Assembly (NCBI RefSeq): GCF_041361465.1
Contig: NZ_JBGKAC010000001.1
Span: 992,001-1,056,000 of the forward strand
Reading direction: 5' to 3'
DNA: 64,000 nucleotides
Source: Halobaculum sp. MBLA0143
Lineage (GTDB): Archaea > Halobacteriota > Halobacteria > Halobacteriales > Haloferacaceae
Shown here: positions 15,933 through 23,805 of the stretch, piece after piece
Position numbering within the stretch: the first letter of the stretch is position 1
Layout: each line of letters opens with the position of its first letter
Translations under genes and position numbers: made by a program
The notes under the pieces: generated by a model
What the model was told of the DNA's origin: nothing
Database searches by the model: none
Seen by the model: the letters and a program-made list of their open reading frames with translations, nothing else

Positions 15933-16709
15933 ATGCACGTCGACACGTTCTCCGTCCCGGTCGACGCCGCCGCCGCGCCGACGGGGACGACGAACGCCGT
16001 CGTCGTCGCCGGCGACGAGACGCTACTCGTCGACCCTGCCGGCCGGACTGACGCCCTCGACACCGTCGTCGCGGAGAAGGGTATCGATCATGTTGCCGTC
16101 ACCCACGCTCACCCGGACCACGTCGACGCGGTCGCCGACTACGCTGCCGAGACGGACGCGACCGTCTGGGCCAGGGTCGGCCGCGAGTCTCGGTTCCGGG
16201 CGGCGACGGGCGTCGCCCCCGACCGGACGTTCCGCGACGGCGACCGGGTCGGCCCGGCGACGGTCGTGGACACGCCAGGCCACGCCCCGGACCACGTCGG
16301 CTTCGAGACGGTCGCCGGCGTCGTGTGTGGCGACCTCGCCGTCGCCGAGGGGAGCGTCGCCGTCGCTGCGCCGGAGGGTGACGTGCGGGCGTACCTCACC
16401 TCGCTGCGCCGGCTGTACGCCCGCGATCCCGATCGACTGTTCCCCGGCCACGGTCCGACGGTGACGCGACCGCGTGCCGTCTGCCGGCGACTGATCGACC
16501 ACCGACTGCGCCGGGAGCGTGCCGTCGCAGCCGCCGTCGCCGACGGCGCCGACACGGTCTCGGCAGTGGTGGACGCGGCCTACGAGAAGAACCTCGACGG
16601 AGTCCGTGACCTGGCGCGGGCGACTGTGCGAGCCCACGTGGAGAAACTGGCCCGCGCCGGCCGCGTCCGGTGGGACCCGGAGGCCGACCGGGTGACACCG
16701 GCCGAGTAG
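15933..16709 (+). CDS. MBL-fold metallohydrolase (LACTB2-like)
   Basis: 258 aa. The metallo-beta-lactamase motif HAHPDHVDAV lies at residues 59-68, with further ligands in DTPGHAPDHV (about 113), CGDLA (about 131) and PGHGP (about 173). The C-terminal 60 residues form the winged-helix-like tail of LACTB2-type hydrolases, some of which are RNA endonucleases and others thioesterase or glyoxalase-like. It starts 3 nt after the radical SAM gene, so translational coupling is likely. Confidence 0.8.
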   Translation: MHVDTFSVPVDAAAAPTGTTNAVVVAGDETLLVDPAGRTDALDTVVAEKGIDHVAVTHAHPDHVDAVADYAAETDATVWARVGRESRFRAATGVAPDRTFRDGDRVGPATVVDTPGHAPDHVGFETVAGVVCGDLAVAEGSVAVAAPEGDVRAYLTSLRRLYARDPDRLFPGHGPTVTRPRAVCRRLIDHRLRRERAVAAAVADGADTVSAVVDAAYEKNLDGVRDLARATVRAHVEKLARAGRVRWDPEADRVTPAE

Positions 16710-16720
16710 CCGGCGTGTCG

Positions 16721-16921
16721 CTACCGGAGGTCCTGCAGGTTCACGAAGCTGTGATCGTCTGCGGTGAACCAGTGGGTGAGGAGGTCGTCCTCGTCTGCGT
16801 CTGCCGGAAACACCGTCCGGCGGTCCGGCGAGTCGTCGTACCGGGCGAGCTGCGAGTGGAGGGCACCCTCGGCCGCGTCGTCGTCTGCGGTCCCCGTGGC
16901 GGGGTCTGTGTCCGCGGGCAT
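16721..16921 (-). CDS. Small haloarchaeal protein (DUF7511-like)
   Basis: 66 aa. It contains RYDDSPDRRTVFPADADEDDLLTHW followed by a short Phe-Val-Asn-Leu tail, a pattern found in a haloarchaea-only family I recall as DUF7511 (function unknown). TTTAA at about 16945-16949 lies roughly 28 nt upstream on the minus strand, supporting the ATG at 16921 and a leaderless mRNA. It converges with the MBL gene. Confidence 0.65.
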   Translation of the reverse strand: MPADTDPATGTADDDAAEGALHSQLARYDDSPDRRTVFPADADEDDLLTHWFTADDHSFVNLQDLR

Positions 16922-16985
16922 ACTCCCTATTTGGTCGTTCCAGTATTTAATCCCGGCTAAGTCGTGGCAGTACGACCTGCGAGCC

Positions 16986-17141
16986 GTCCGGTGTGTTCCA
17001 GAGTCGTCCAGTAGGTTCTGGAGCGTCCGGTGTGTTTCAGAGTCGTCTAGTAGGTTCTGGAGCGTCCGGTGTGTTTCAGAGTCGTCCAGTAGGTTCTGGA
17101 GCGTCCGGTGTGTTTCAGAGTCGTCTAGTAGGTTCTGGAGT
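16986..17141. repeat. 39-bp minisatellite, four copies
   Basis: Four contiguous 39-bp units beginning gtccggtgtgtttcagagtc. Odd copies carry gtccag and even copies gtctag, so a 78-bp dimer may have been the duplicated unit. It occupies most of the 289-nt gap between the genes at 16921 and 17211; the rest of that gap shows nothing recognisable apart from the 16945 promoter. Confidence 0.85.
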
Positions 17142-17210
17142 CGCCTGGTGGACCTCGGGGTCGCCCGGTCGGGCCTGGAGCCGTCTGGGGTGGTCCGGAC
17201 CGGTGTCGTG

Positions 17211-17615
17211 CTACTCGTCGCGGCAGCAGCCGCCGGCTTCGCCGCCGAAGTCGACGGCCAACGAGTCGGAAATCGCCTCGTTGAGCGTCTCCAGCCGCGC
17301 CTCCAGGTCGTCCTGCGCCTCTAGGTACCGGCGCATCTTCGGCATCGAGTGGAGCCGTTCCTGGGCGTCCCGCAGTTCCTCCAGAGCCGCCTCGTCCGCC
17401 TGCCCGGTCTGTCTGGCGAGTTGGAACTCCTCGCGGAGCTGCTCGAACTCCGAGATGCGTTCCTGGACCGTCTCGTCGGCCTCCACCGCGGCCTTCGCGG
17501 CCTCGAACTCGCGGTACACCGGGAGGTCGGCGATGGCCGCCCCCAACTCCGCCGCCATCGTCTCGACGTCCGTCTCACCACCCGTCTCGACCGTCTCGTC
17601 GGCGTCGACACTCAT
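17211..17615 (-). CDS. YlbF-family regulator-like protein
   Basis: 134 aa, mostly helical. Residues 25-110 (LGAAIADLPVYREFEAAKAA ... LREEFQLARQ ... LHSMPKMRRYLEAQ) match the YlbF/YmcA helical-bundle family. In bacilli those proteins modulate RNase Y and phosphorelay activity; the archaeal role is not known. The C-terminal GGCCRDE adds a Cys-Cys pair not typical of YlbF. No operon partner. Confidence 0.75.
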   Translation of the reverse strand: MSVDADETVETGGETDVETMAAELGAAIADLPVYREFEAAKAAVEADETVQERISEFEQLREEFQLARQTGQADEAALEELRDAQERLHSMPKMRRYLEAQDDLEARLETLNEAISDSLAVDFGGEAGGCCRDE

Positions 17616-17666
17616 GGCCGCTACGTCCGGGACGGAACTACTTGAGCCCGCGGGAACGCGCCGGGG

Positions 17667-17924
17667 CTAGACCACCGCCACCCCGACCGCGAGCACGCCC
17701 GTGACGACCGCGGCGGCGCTCCAGGTCCGCGGCGTGTCCAGTGAGCCGTACGGCCCCCCTTTCCGTGAGAACAGGTACACGAGGTAGACGGCCAACGGCA
17801 ACACCCGCAGCCACAGCGCCGCGTCGAGATTCAGCAGGAGCTCCGTGACGACCGTCACGGCGACGGCCGTGCCGGCGGCGCTGGCTGCGACGAGCGTGTC
17901 CTCTTTCGTCGAATCCAGATCCAT
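17667..17924 (-). CDS. Small membrane protein
   Basis: 85 aa with three likely transmembrane segments (about residues 11-32, 36-51 and 67-85) separated by a positively charged loop (FSRKGGPYG). No family recognised. It lies 28 nt after the stop of the FKBP gene on the same strand and may be cotranscribed. Confidence 0.6.
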   Translation of the reverse strand: MDLDSTKEDTLVAASAAGTAVAVTVVTELLLNLDAALWLRVLPLAVYLVYLFSRKGGPYGSLDTPRTWSAAAVVTGVLAVGVAVV

Positions 17925-17952
17925 CGGTGGCTGGCCCGCGGCGACGACGCGA

Positions 17953-18939
17953 CTACTCCTCGTCTAACTCCTCGACCAACTCGTCCGCGTCGACGTCGAT
18001 GTCCTCGTCGTCTGCGGCCTCTTCGACGGCCTCCTCCAGGCCGCCACCACCGCCGCCCATACCGCCCATGCCGCCCATCATGCCGGGCATTCCGCCGCCG
18101 TCGATGACCTCCTCGACGACGACGCGGTCCAGCCCCAGCTTGTCCATCAGCTGTTGGGCGATCTGTTGCTTCGAGAACATCCACTGCTGGTTCATCTGCA
18201 TCGCCTGCGTCGCCTCCACGATCAACGACCGACGGTCCACCTCCTGGGTCTCCGTCTCCGCTTCGCCGTCCTCGTCGTCCGGCTCCACCGTGACCTCCTC
18301 TTCGACGGTGTCTTCCTCGATCCGGATGTCCGGCGTCTCTTGGAGGTACATCCCGATCATGGCGGCCGCCTGTTCCTCCTCGTCTTCGACGCGGTCGACG
18401 ATCTCGTAGCTGTACGTCAGGTCGTCGCCCGCGAGGGGGTGATTGAAGTCGACCCGGGCACGCCCGCCGACGATCGTCTCGACGTAGCCCTGGTCACCGT
18501 CGACGGTCACTTGGGCGCCGGGGTAACGGTCGTCCTCCGGAATCTTGTCCGAGGCGACGGTCTGGACCTCGTCGGGGTCGAACTCGCCGAACGCCTCCGT
18601 GGCCGGGACGCGAACCTCGTTCTCGTCGCCGACGCTCTTCCCCTCCAGGTCCTCGTCGACGGAGTCGAACACGTGGCCCTCGCCGACCGTGACGGTCCGC
18701 GAGGTGAAGTCGTACTCTTCGTCGTCGATGCCGGCCTCCTCGGCCACCGCCTCGCTCGTCGTGTCGACGACGCGCCCCTCCTCGTCGCCCTCGGCGACGG
18801 TTCGGACGGTGTACTCCAGTTCGACGAACTCTCCGCTCTCGATCTCGTCTGCGGTCTCGTCTTCGTCTGTGCCGTCCGTCTCGTCGGCCTCGGCTGCCGG
18901 GGCGGACTCTGCCGCCTCGGACTGCTCTTCTTCGCTCAT
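17953..18939 (-). CDS. FKBP-type (SlyD-like) peptidyl-prolyl isomerase, long archaeal form
   Basis: 328 aa from ATG at 18939. After an acidic disordered leader (1-42) comes the FKBP domain with IF insertion (GEFVELEYTVRTVAEG ... VTVGEGHVFDSVDEDLEGKS ... ARVDFNHPLAGDDLTYSYEIV). A C-terminal extension of about 120 residues follows, including a Met/Gly-rich linker (GGGMPGMMGGMGGMGGGGGG) and an acidic tail. It catalyses cis-trans prolyl isomerisation and probably acts as a chaperone. A TATA-like box (plus-strand ttaaca, 18965-18970) sits 26-31 nt upstream. Confidence 0.88.
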   Translation of the reverse strand: MSEEEQSEAAESAPAAEADETDGTDEDETADEIESGEFVELEYTVRTVAEGDEEGRVVDTTSEAVAEEAGIDDEEYDFTSRTVTVGEGHVFDSVDEDLEGKSVGDENEVRVPATEAFGEFDPDEVQTVASDKIPEDDRYPGAQVTVDGDQGYVETIVGGRARVDFNHPLAGDDLTYSYEIVDRVEDEEEQAAAMIGMYLQETPDIRIEEDTVEEEVTVEPDDEDGEAETETQEVDRRSLIVEATQAMQMNQQWMFSKQQIAQQLMDKLGLDRVVVEEVIDGGGMPGMMGGMGGMGGGGGGLEEAVEEAADDEDIDVDADELVEELDEE

Positions 18940-19018
18940 GTGCCGAGAGTCGCCCGTCCGCTTCTTAACAGTCACGTTTCCCCCGTACCGTAGACTGCCG
19001 GACCTACACCCCTTCCGG

Positions 19019-19213
19019 CTACAGAATGTCGCCGATTCGGCGTGGTTCCGTGGAGAACTGCGGATCCGGCTCCACCATCTGCAACACGTCGTGGTCTGTC
19101 ACGTCCACGTACGCCTTCTGGGTCGCCTCCTCCACCAGATCCTTCTCCAGTCTGAACTCCGTGCCGGCGTACTCCACGTCGACGCCGTCCTCGTCGAAGC
19201 TGAGGGCAGTCAT
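19019..19213 (-). CDS. Conserved haloarchaeal protein (DUF5800-like)
   Basis: 64 aa, acidic, beginning MTALSFDEDGVDVEYAGTEF. The layout (RLEKDLVEEATQKAY then VTDHDVLQMVEPDPQF) matches my memory of the haloarchaeal DUF5800 family, function unknown. The ATG at 19213 is chosen over an upstream in-frame extension that would run through repeated, arginine-rich non-conserved sequence. Confidence 0.7.
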   Translation of the reverse strand: MTALSFDEDGVDVEYAGTEFRLEKDLVEEATQKAYVDVTDHDVLQMVEPDPQFSTEPRRIGDIL

Positions 19214-19260
19214 CTCCTGCTCGTTGGCCCGTGAGCCTGAAGTACGCCTCGGTGTGGGCG

Positions 19261-19320
19261 GCCGGAGGCGACGAGCGCGCCGGGAGTACCCGACGGACAC
19301 GCCGGAGGCGACGAGCGCGC
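19261..19320. repeat. 20-bp direct repeat, two copies
   Basis: gccggaggcgacgagcgcgc occurs at 19261-19280 and 19301-19320, in the 144-nt gap between the DUF5800-like gene and cysS. Confidence 0.7.
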
Positions 19321-19357
19321 TAGAGGCGCCGCCCCCGACCGACACGACGGGTAGGGA

Positions 19358-20845
19358 CTACTCGAACCGGTACGTCGGGCCGTCGTCGCCGTCCTCGACG
19401 GTCACGCCGATCGCCGCGAGGTCGTCGCGCAGTTCGTCCGCCCGCTCGTAGTTGCCGGCATCCCGCTCCCGTTCTCGCACGTCCAAGAGCAGCTCCACGA
19501 GACTCTCGGCTAACTCCACGCCGCCGCCGTCCGTCTCCCCCAGCGAGAGCCCGAACACCTCGCCGCCGAGCGCCTCGAATGCCTCGACGGCCCGGCGGAG
19601 CCCCCGGTAGTCGTACGGTCGGCCGGCGTCGACGTGGGTCTCGACGGCCGTCCCCAGATCCAACAGGGCGTTGTAGGCCGTCCGCACGTCCAGGTCGTCG
19701 TCCATCGCCGTCTCGAAGGCCGTCCGTTCGTCGGCGACGGCCGACCGGAGCGTCTCGTCGGTCACGGTCGACAGCGCCGCCGCGTCGTCACACGCCGTCA
19801 CGGCCGTCTCGTACGCCCGGCGGAGTCGGTCCCAGCGCGCCTCCGCCTCCTCCATCGCGTCCGCCGAGAAGGTCTGTTCGCCGCGGTACTGCGCGCCGAG
19901 GTAGAAGGTTCGGATCACGTCGACGCCGTACTCCGCCAGCGCGTCCGAGACGGTGAAGAAGTTGCCCAGGCTGGAGGACATCTTGTCGTCACCCGTCTGG
20001 AGCAGGCCGGTGTGGACCCACCGCCGTGCGAACGTCTCCCCGGTGGCGGCCTCGCTCTGGGCGATCTCGTTCTCGTGGTGGGGGAAGACCAGGTCACGAC
20101 CCCCGACGTGGACGTCCAGCGTGTCGCCGAGGTGGGTCGTCGACATCGCGGAACACTCGACGTGCCAGCCGGGGCGACCCTCACCCCACGGCGACTCCCA
20201 GGTCTGTCCCGTCGGGAGCGCGTCGTCGTCGTCCGCGTGGTCGTGTTTGGCGTGCTCTCGGACGGCCGCGGGCGCGACGCCGCCGGCCTTCCACAGCGCG
20301 AAGTCCGCCGGGTTACGCTTCTCCGACCGCTCGTCTGGCTCCCCCTGTGCTTCCAGGTCGTCCAGCGTCTGGTTCGACAGCGCGCCGTAGTCGTCGAACT
20401 CGGTCACGTCGAAGTAGACGGAGCCGTTCGCCTCGTAGGCGTAACCGCGGTCGATCAGCCGTTCCACGAGGGCGACGATCTCCGGGACGTGCTCCGACAC
20501 CCGGGGGTACACCTCCGCTCGCTTCAGGTTCAGCCCGCGCATGTCCTCCAAGACGGACTGGGTGTAGTGGCGGGCCACGTCCGCCTCCGTCTCCCAGTCG
20601 TCGCGCTCGCCGACGCGGGCGGTGATCTTCTCGTTCACGTCGGTGACGTTCTCGACGTGGCGGACGTCGTGGCCGCGGTACGACAGCCACCGGTGGAGCG
20701 TGTCGGCGTGGAACCACAGCCGCGCGTGTCCGAGGTGAGCGTCGTCGGAGACGGTCAGTCCGCAGACGTACAGCGTGATCTCCGCGTCGTCGTCGGAGAT
20801 CTCGACCCGTTCCCCGCACAGCGTGTCTGTCACGGACAGCGTCAT
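19358..20845 (-). CDS. cysS: Cysteine-tRNA ligase
   Basis: 495 aa. The class I signatures are present: YVCGLTVSDDAHLGHAR (HLGH in place of HIGH, with the zinc Cys just before it) near residue 27, HVECSAM in the zinc site near residue 230, and KMSSSLGN (KMSKS loop) near residue 290. It charges tRNA-Cys with cysteine. The ATG at 20845 has a TATA-like gtaaaa (20871-20876, minus strand TTTTAC) at 26-31 nt, and the conserved domain begins shortly after. Confidence 0.93.
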   Translation of the reverse strand: MTLSVTDTLCGERVEISDDDAEITLYVCGLTVSDDAHLGHARLWFHADTLHRWLSYRGHDVRHVENVTDVNEKITARVGERDDWETEADVARHYTQSVLEDMRGLNLKRAEVYPRVSEHVPEIVALVERLIDRGYAYEANGSVYFDVTEFDDYGALSNQTLDDLEAQGEPDERSEKRNPADFALWKAGGVAPAAVREHAKHDHADDDDALPTGQTWESPWGEGRPGWHVECSAMSTTHLGDTLDVHVGGRDLVFPHHENEIAQSEAATGETFARRWVHTGLLQTGDDKMSSSLGNFFTVSDALAEYGVDVIRTFYLGAQYRGEQTFSADAMEEAEARWDRLRRAYETAVTACDDAAALSTVTDETLRSAVADERTAFETAMDDDLDVRTAYNALLDLGTAVETHVDAGRPYDYRGLRRAVEAFEALGGEVFGLSLGETDGGGVELAESLVELLLDVRERERDAGNYERADELRDDLAAIGVTVEDGDDGPTYRFE

Positions 20846-20886
20846 TGGGTTGCGGTCGTCACCGAGCGGAGTAAAACTCCCCGGTC

Positions 20887-21060
20887 GACGGCAGCGTCGT
20901 TCCTGACGACGGCAGCGTCGTCTCGGACGACGGCAGCGTCGTCTCGGACGATGACTGCGCCGTCCTCGATGACGGCTACAGCGTCCCTGACGACTACAGC
21001 GTCCCTGACGACTACAGCGTCCCTGACGACTACAGCGTCCCTGACGACTACAGCGTCGCC
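20887..21060. repeat. 21/18-bp minisatellite between cysS and the 21048 gene
   Basis: One 18-mer and four degenerate 21-bp units (gacgacggcagcgtcgtctcg type) followed by four 18-bp units (gacgactacagcgtccct). The last unit runs into the stop codon of the gene at 21048. All unit lengths are multiples of three. The 202-nt gap otherwise holds only the cysS promoter. Confidence 0.8.
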
Positions 21061-21548
21061 TCCGCGGCCCGGAGCGCGGTCGCGCTGTCCCGGCGCGGGA
21101 CCGCGACCGCGAGCGTCTCGCCCGCGAGCGCCGTCGCCGTGACCGACACCCCGGCCGCGCGGAGCCGACCCAGGAGGCGTTCCAGTCCCGTCGCCGACAC
21201 CTCCCCCGTCGCCACCACGACCGCCAGGTCGCCGCCGTCGGCGACGAGTTCGGCGTCGCCGACGGCGAGCAACGGGTCGTCGCCTCCGTCGTTCTCACTG
21301 TCGCGGCCTGCCACGAGCGAGAACCCCCGGCGCACCCGCACTCGGGCGTCGTCTCCGTGAGTCGAGCGCGACAGTTCGTCGGCGTACCGCCGGAGGGCAG
21401 CCGTCACGGCGTCCGTGTCGGCGTCGTCGCCCAGCGCCGGCGCCAGGTGTGTCGCGGCGGCGGTGTAGTTGACGACTCCGGCCGCGAGCGCGTCCCGGAG
21501 GAACGGGCGCTCGTCGACCACGGTCCGTGTGCGTTCGGCGACAGTCAC
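21048..21548 (-). CDS. Conserved haloarchaeal protein
   Basis: 166 aa. The N-terminal half is helical (PFLRDALAAGVVNYTAAATHLAPAL) and the C-terminal half looks like a small alpha/beta (ACT-like) domain (GDLAVVVATGEVSATGLERL ... VSVTATALAGETLAVAVP). I recall similar haloarchaeal proteins without assigned function. The stop codon lies inside the minisatellite at its 3' side, so the C-terminus may have been altered by repeat expansion. Confidence 0.65.
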   Translation of the reverse strand: MTVAERTRTVVDERPFLRDALAAGVVNYTAAATHLAPALGDDADTDAVTAALRRYADELSRSTHGDDARVRVRRGFSLVAGRDSENDGGDDPLLAVGDAELVADGGDLAVVVATGEVSATGLERLLGRLRAAGVSVTATALAGETLAVAVPRRDSATALRAAEATL

Positions 21549-21700
21549 GAGCGTCCGGTACAGTCGACCGAACCTTACTCTGTCGGTCGTCTAGCCGCCG
21601 CCGTCCGGCTCGTCTTCGCCCGGCGCCTCTCGCCCCCGCCCGTTCCCGCGGTCTCGGCGGCTCCGAAGCCCTCAAGACTCGTCCGGCCGTGTTCGTCCGT

Positions 21701-22582
21701 ATGAGTCGAGCACTCGTGTTGGTCGCACACGGCTCTCACCTCAACCCCGATTCGAGCACGCCGACGTACGACCACGCGGACACGATCCGGGCGACCGGCG
21801 CCTTCGACGAGGTCGCCACGGGATTCTGGAAGGAGGAGCCGAGTCTGCGAGAGGTTCTCCGGACCGTCGAGAGCGACGAGGTGTACGTCGTCCCCCTGTT
21901 CGTCTCGGAGGGGTACTTCACCGAGCAGGTGATCCCCCGCGAACTCCGTCTGGACGAGTGGGACGTGGAAGACTGGGACTCCGACGGTATCTCCGCGGAC
22001 GTGGCGACGTACACGGCCGAGGACACCGGCCAGACGGTCCACTACTGTGGCCCGGTCGGCACCCACCGTAGCATGACGGACGTGATCGTCCGCCGAGCGG
22101 AGACGGTGACGGACGACCCGGACGTGGGCGAGGGGTTCGGCCTCGCCGTCGTCGGCCACGGGACGGAGCGCAACGAGAACTCCGCGAAGGCGATCGAGTA
22201 CCACGCCGACCGCGTCCGGGACACCGGCCGGTTCGACGAGGTGCGTGACCTCTACATGGACGAGGACCCCGAGGTGGACGACGTGACGGAGTTCTTCGAG
22301 GTCGAGGACGTCGTCGTCGTCCCCCTGTTCATCGCAGACGGCTACCACACGAAAGAGGACATCCCTGAGGACATGGGGCTGACTGACGACTACCGGACGG
22401 GCTACGACGTGCCGACGGAAGTGGACGGCCACCGAATCTGGTACGCGGGCGCCGTCGGGACGGAGCCGTTGCTGGCGGACGCGGCCCTGGAACGCGCGGC
22501 CGACGCCGGTGCCGACGTCGGGACGGCCGTCGACGACGTGCGCGAGTCGACACAGATTGCCGGCACGGAGGCGGACGACTGA
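21701..22582 (+). CDS. cbiX: Sirohydrochlorin cobaltochelatase, two-domain CbiX
   Basis: 293 aa, the long (CbiX-L) form with two chelatase domains. The first holds VAHGSHLNPDSSTP (His10) and the second VGHGTERNENSAKA; each has the strand VYVVPLFVSEG / VVVVPLFIADG typical of the fold. It inserts cobalt into sirohydrochlorin in anaerobic-type cobalamin synthesis, although some archaeal CbiX act with nickel or iron. The ATG at 21701 begins the conserved sequence. The next gene starts inside its stop codon (1-nt overlap), so the pair is coupled. Confidence 0.88.
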   Translation: MSRALVLVAHGSHLNPDSSTPTYDHADTIRATGAFDEVATGFWKEEPSLREVLRTVESDEVYVVPLFVSEGYFTEQVIPRELRLDEWDVEDWDSDGISADVATYTAEDTGQTVHYCGPVGTHRSMTDVIVRRAETVTDDPDVGEGFGLAVVGHGTERNENSAKAIEYHADRVRDTGRFDEVRDLYMDEDPEVDDVTEFFEVEDVVVVPLFIADGYHTKEDIPEDMGLTDDYRTGYDVPTEVDGHRIWYAGAVGTEPLLADAALERAADAGADVGTAVDDVRESTQIAGTEADD

Positions 22583-23745
22583 TGGAGGACCGACAGTTCG
22601 ACGCCCTCCTCGCGGCCGCGAGCGACGCCGGCGTCCCGAGCGGGGAGCCCGGCGTCGCGTTCGACGGCTCCGGCGTCGCGTTCGACGGGCTCCGCGTCGA
22701 GCAGACGGACGACGGCTTCCGGTTCGAGACGCCGGAGACGACGGCGACGGGACTGTCTCGCGAGACGCTGCGGGAGCACGCCGCCGACTCCCCGTACGTC
22801 CGCAACTGGTTCTTCTGGGAGTGGGTGGTCCAGAGCCACGACAGCCCCCGACGGGCGTTCTGTCGCCGTGCGGAGGGGGCCGCCGTGGACGCCCCGGGCG
22901 TCGACGGCGAGGACACTCACACCGTCCCGGAGCGTGACGCCGCGCTACGCGCCGGGATGGTGACGGAGTGGGGGCAGCTCCGGATCGAGGCGCACCTCGC
23001 GGACGACGGCACCCGGCGCTACGAGGTGCGACACGTCGACGACGCCGACGCCGACCCGGCGGCGCTGACGGCCCACGACGACCCGTTGGACGCCCGATCG
23101 ATCGCGGAGCGCGACGAACGGGACCGCTACCGCCCGCTGAAGACCGCACCGACGCTCCGGACGGGGTGGCGGTTCCCGGACCTCGACTGGCAGGGGCTCG
23201 CCCGGACCGTCGAGACGTTCTACCCCGCGACGGTGGTGAACTGGTACCGCGAGCAGACCGGCGACCTCGACGTCGACCACTGGCGCGACACCGTCGGCCG
23301 CCAGTCCGGAATCTACGGCGTCGTCAAGACCTGGGACCGCGGCGAGGGGTACGACCACGTCAACTGGGTGGCAGAGGCCTGCTGTGACGACTCCCAGTGT
23401 GTCAAGCGCCGGGAGTGGCAGTACGACGACGAGACGGACCTGGACGTGGACGGCGGCGACGGCGCGTTCCCGTGTCGAGAGCCGTGTTCGGTCGTCGTCG
23501 CGGCCGCCCGGAAGTGGACCCGACTGGAGAGCGAACAGCCACAGACGTACGAGTTCGAGCTGACGCCCAGCGAGAAAGAACAGTTGGAGGCGACGCTCGA
23601 CGCCGTCGCGGACGGCCGGGTCGACGAGATCCGCGAGGCGGACGTGAAAGACGACGCCAACCGCTACCGCGCCCGGTTCCTCCGCGCGAAGCTGTTCGAC
23701 GACGACGACAACCTCGCCGGTGTGCCGACGGAAGCCGAGGACTGA
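22582..23745 (+). CDS. CbiX-associated Fe-S protein (DR2241 family)
   Basis: 387 aa. The middle region (VVNWYREQTG ... GRQSGIYGVVKTW) is followed by a cysteine-rich cluster (ACCDDSQCVKRREW ... FPCREPC) with five Cys in about 40 residues, typical of the DR2241 family that sits next to or fused with CbiX and is predicted to bind 4Fe-4S. Association with cobalamin or siroheme metabolism is inferred from its overlap with cbiX. An internal 8-residue repeat (GVAFDGSGVAFDG) sits near the N-terminus. Confidence 0.8.
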   Translation: MEDRQFDALLAAASDAGVPSGEPGVAFDGSGVAFDGLRVEQTDDGFRFETPETTATGLSRETLREHAADSPYVRNWFFWEWVVQSHDSPRRAFCRRAEGAAVDAPGVDGEDTHTVPERDAALRAGMVTEWGQLRIEAHLADDGTRRYEVRHVDDADADPAALTAHDDPLDARSIAERDERDRYRPLKTAPTLRTGWRFPDLDWQGLARTVETFYPATVVNWYREQTGDLDVDHWRDTVGRQSGIYGVVKTWDRGEGYDHVNWVAEACCDDSQCVKRREWQYDDETDLDVDGGDGAFPCREPCSVVVAAARKWTRLESEQPQTYEFELTPSEKEQLEATLDAVADGRVDEIREADVKDDANRYRARFLRAKLFDDDDNLAGVPTEAED

Positions 23746-23805
23746 CCGCCGTCACCCCCTCCCCCGGGGTCGACGACCGACAGGAACATACCGAGCGAGC
23801 GCCGG

